64,000 nt of DNA, from positions 124,001 to 188,000 of the forward strand of contig NZ_SRUO01000012.1 of NCBI RefSeq assembly GCF_004791025.1, read 5' to 3'. Numbering within the stretch: position 1 is the first letter of the stretch; each line of letters begins with the position of its first letter. The stretch comes from Mesorhizobium sp. M4B.F.Ca.ET.203.01.1.1. GTDB lineage: Bacteria > Pseudomonadota > Alphaproteobacteria > Rhizobiales > Rhizobiaceae. Shown piece after piece: positions 63,836 through 64,000 of this stretch. The translations under genes were made by a program, and so were the position numbers. The notes under the pieces are model-generated. The model saw nothing but the letters and a program-made list of their open reading frames with translations, was not told the origin of the DNA and searched no databases.

Positions 63836-64000
63836 CCGGCGCGCGGTGTCCGGCCGCGAACGCCGGTTCCCGGCTACGCTTGCGCAGTCGTCAAAGGCGG
63901 CAGGAGGTGTCGGCGACCTCCCCATCCAAATGAATTTGCGAGGGAACCATCACCGGCGCGAGCGGTTCCCGCAAAAGTCGCGACGCGACGAAACCACAAC

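Overview
The window is a high-GC, gene-dense chromosomal segment of an alphaproteobacterium. Several signs point to the Rhizobiales, most likely Mesorhizobium or a close relative: a complete AapJQMP-type general amino-acid transporter, a groESL operon with both a CIRCE operator and an alphaproteobacterial RpoH-type promoter, a textbook EcfG (general stress) promoter, an HWE-family histidine kinase, and imperfect palindromic intergenic repeats of the kind common in rhizobial genomes. The genus is inference from gene content; no rRNA or tRNA gene is present. I see no phage, transposase, CRISPR array or conjugation gene.

Layout, left to right. 1-3.8 kb: end of a TetR gene, a LysR/SDR divergent pair, an ATP-grasp protein and a divergent methyltransferase. 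3.9-6.1 kb: groESL. 6.3-9.4 kb: three translationally linked TadE/TadG-like surface genes, the first with a 19-residue tandem repeat. 9.5-11.1 kb: TetR, OsmC and SnoaL-like genes. 11.1-14.9 kb: a LysE exporter operon, an ArsR plus AHSA1-YciI fusion operon, a GST and an EcfG-promoted CsbD gene. 14.9-18.4 kb: a Tat-exported metallophosphatase, a secreted unknown, and a TetR gene facing a frameshifted NIPSNAP gene across two identical operators. 18.4-22.5 kb: amidase, hydrolase and an orphan choline-type binding protein facing a BetI-like regulator. 22.5-26.2 kb: SDR, fumC and two DoxX genes. 26.2-30.5 kb: ppk-ppx and a zinc-finger protein. 30.5-37 kb: flavin monooxygenase, DUF2459 protein and aapJQMP. 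37.3-43.3 kb: DUF1326-DUF2182 pair, metC, HPP-CBS protein, and an ECF sigma / DUF4142 / cupredoxin module. 43.3-47 kb: enoyl-CoA hydratase, TetR, OsmC, flavoprotein. 47-50.3 kb: an ankyrin-cytochrome c fusion gene broken in a GT microsatellite, then a CoA-binding / ferredoxin / methanethiol oxidase operon. 50.4-55.3 kb: two small unknowns, L,D-transpeptidase, MscS channel, HerA-like ATPase. 55.3-61.4 kb: a LacI-controlled CUT2 sugar ABC operon and an ArsB/SLC13-type permease. 61.5-64 kb: a ribbon-helix-helix protein, a small unknown and a PAS-PAS-HWE kinase.

Many neighbouring same-strand genes overlap by 1 or 4 nt (ATGA, GTGA, TGATG), which I used to choose starts and define operons. The most unusual items are the ankyrin-cytochrome c gene whose heme motif lies exactly at a (GT)5 slippage tract, the ECF sigma module with two copies of one unusual promoter, the Met-rich DUF1326/DUF2182 pair, the amidase/hydrolase/ChoX module lacking transporter subunits, and the twin operators in front of the broken NIPSNAP gene.
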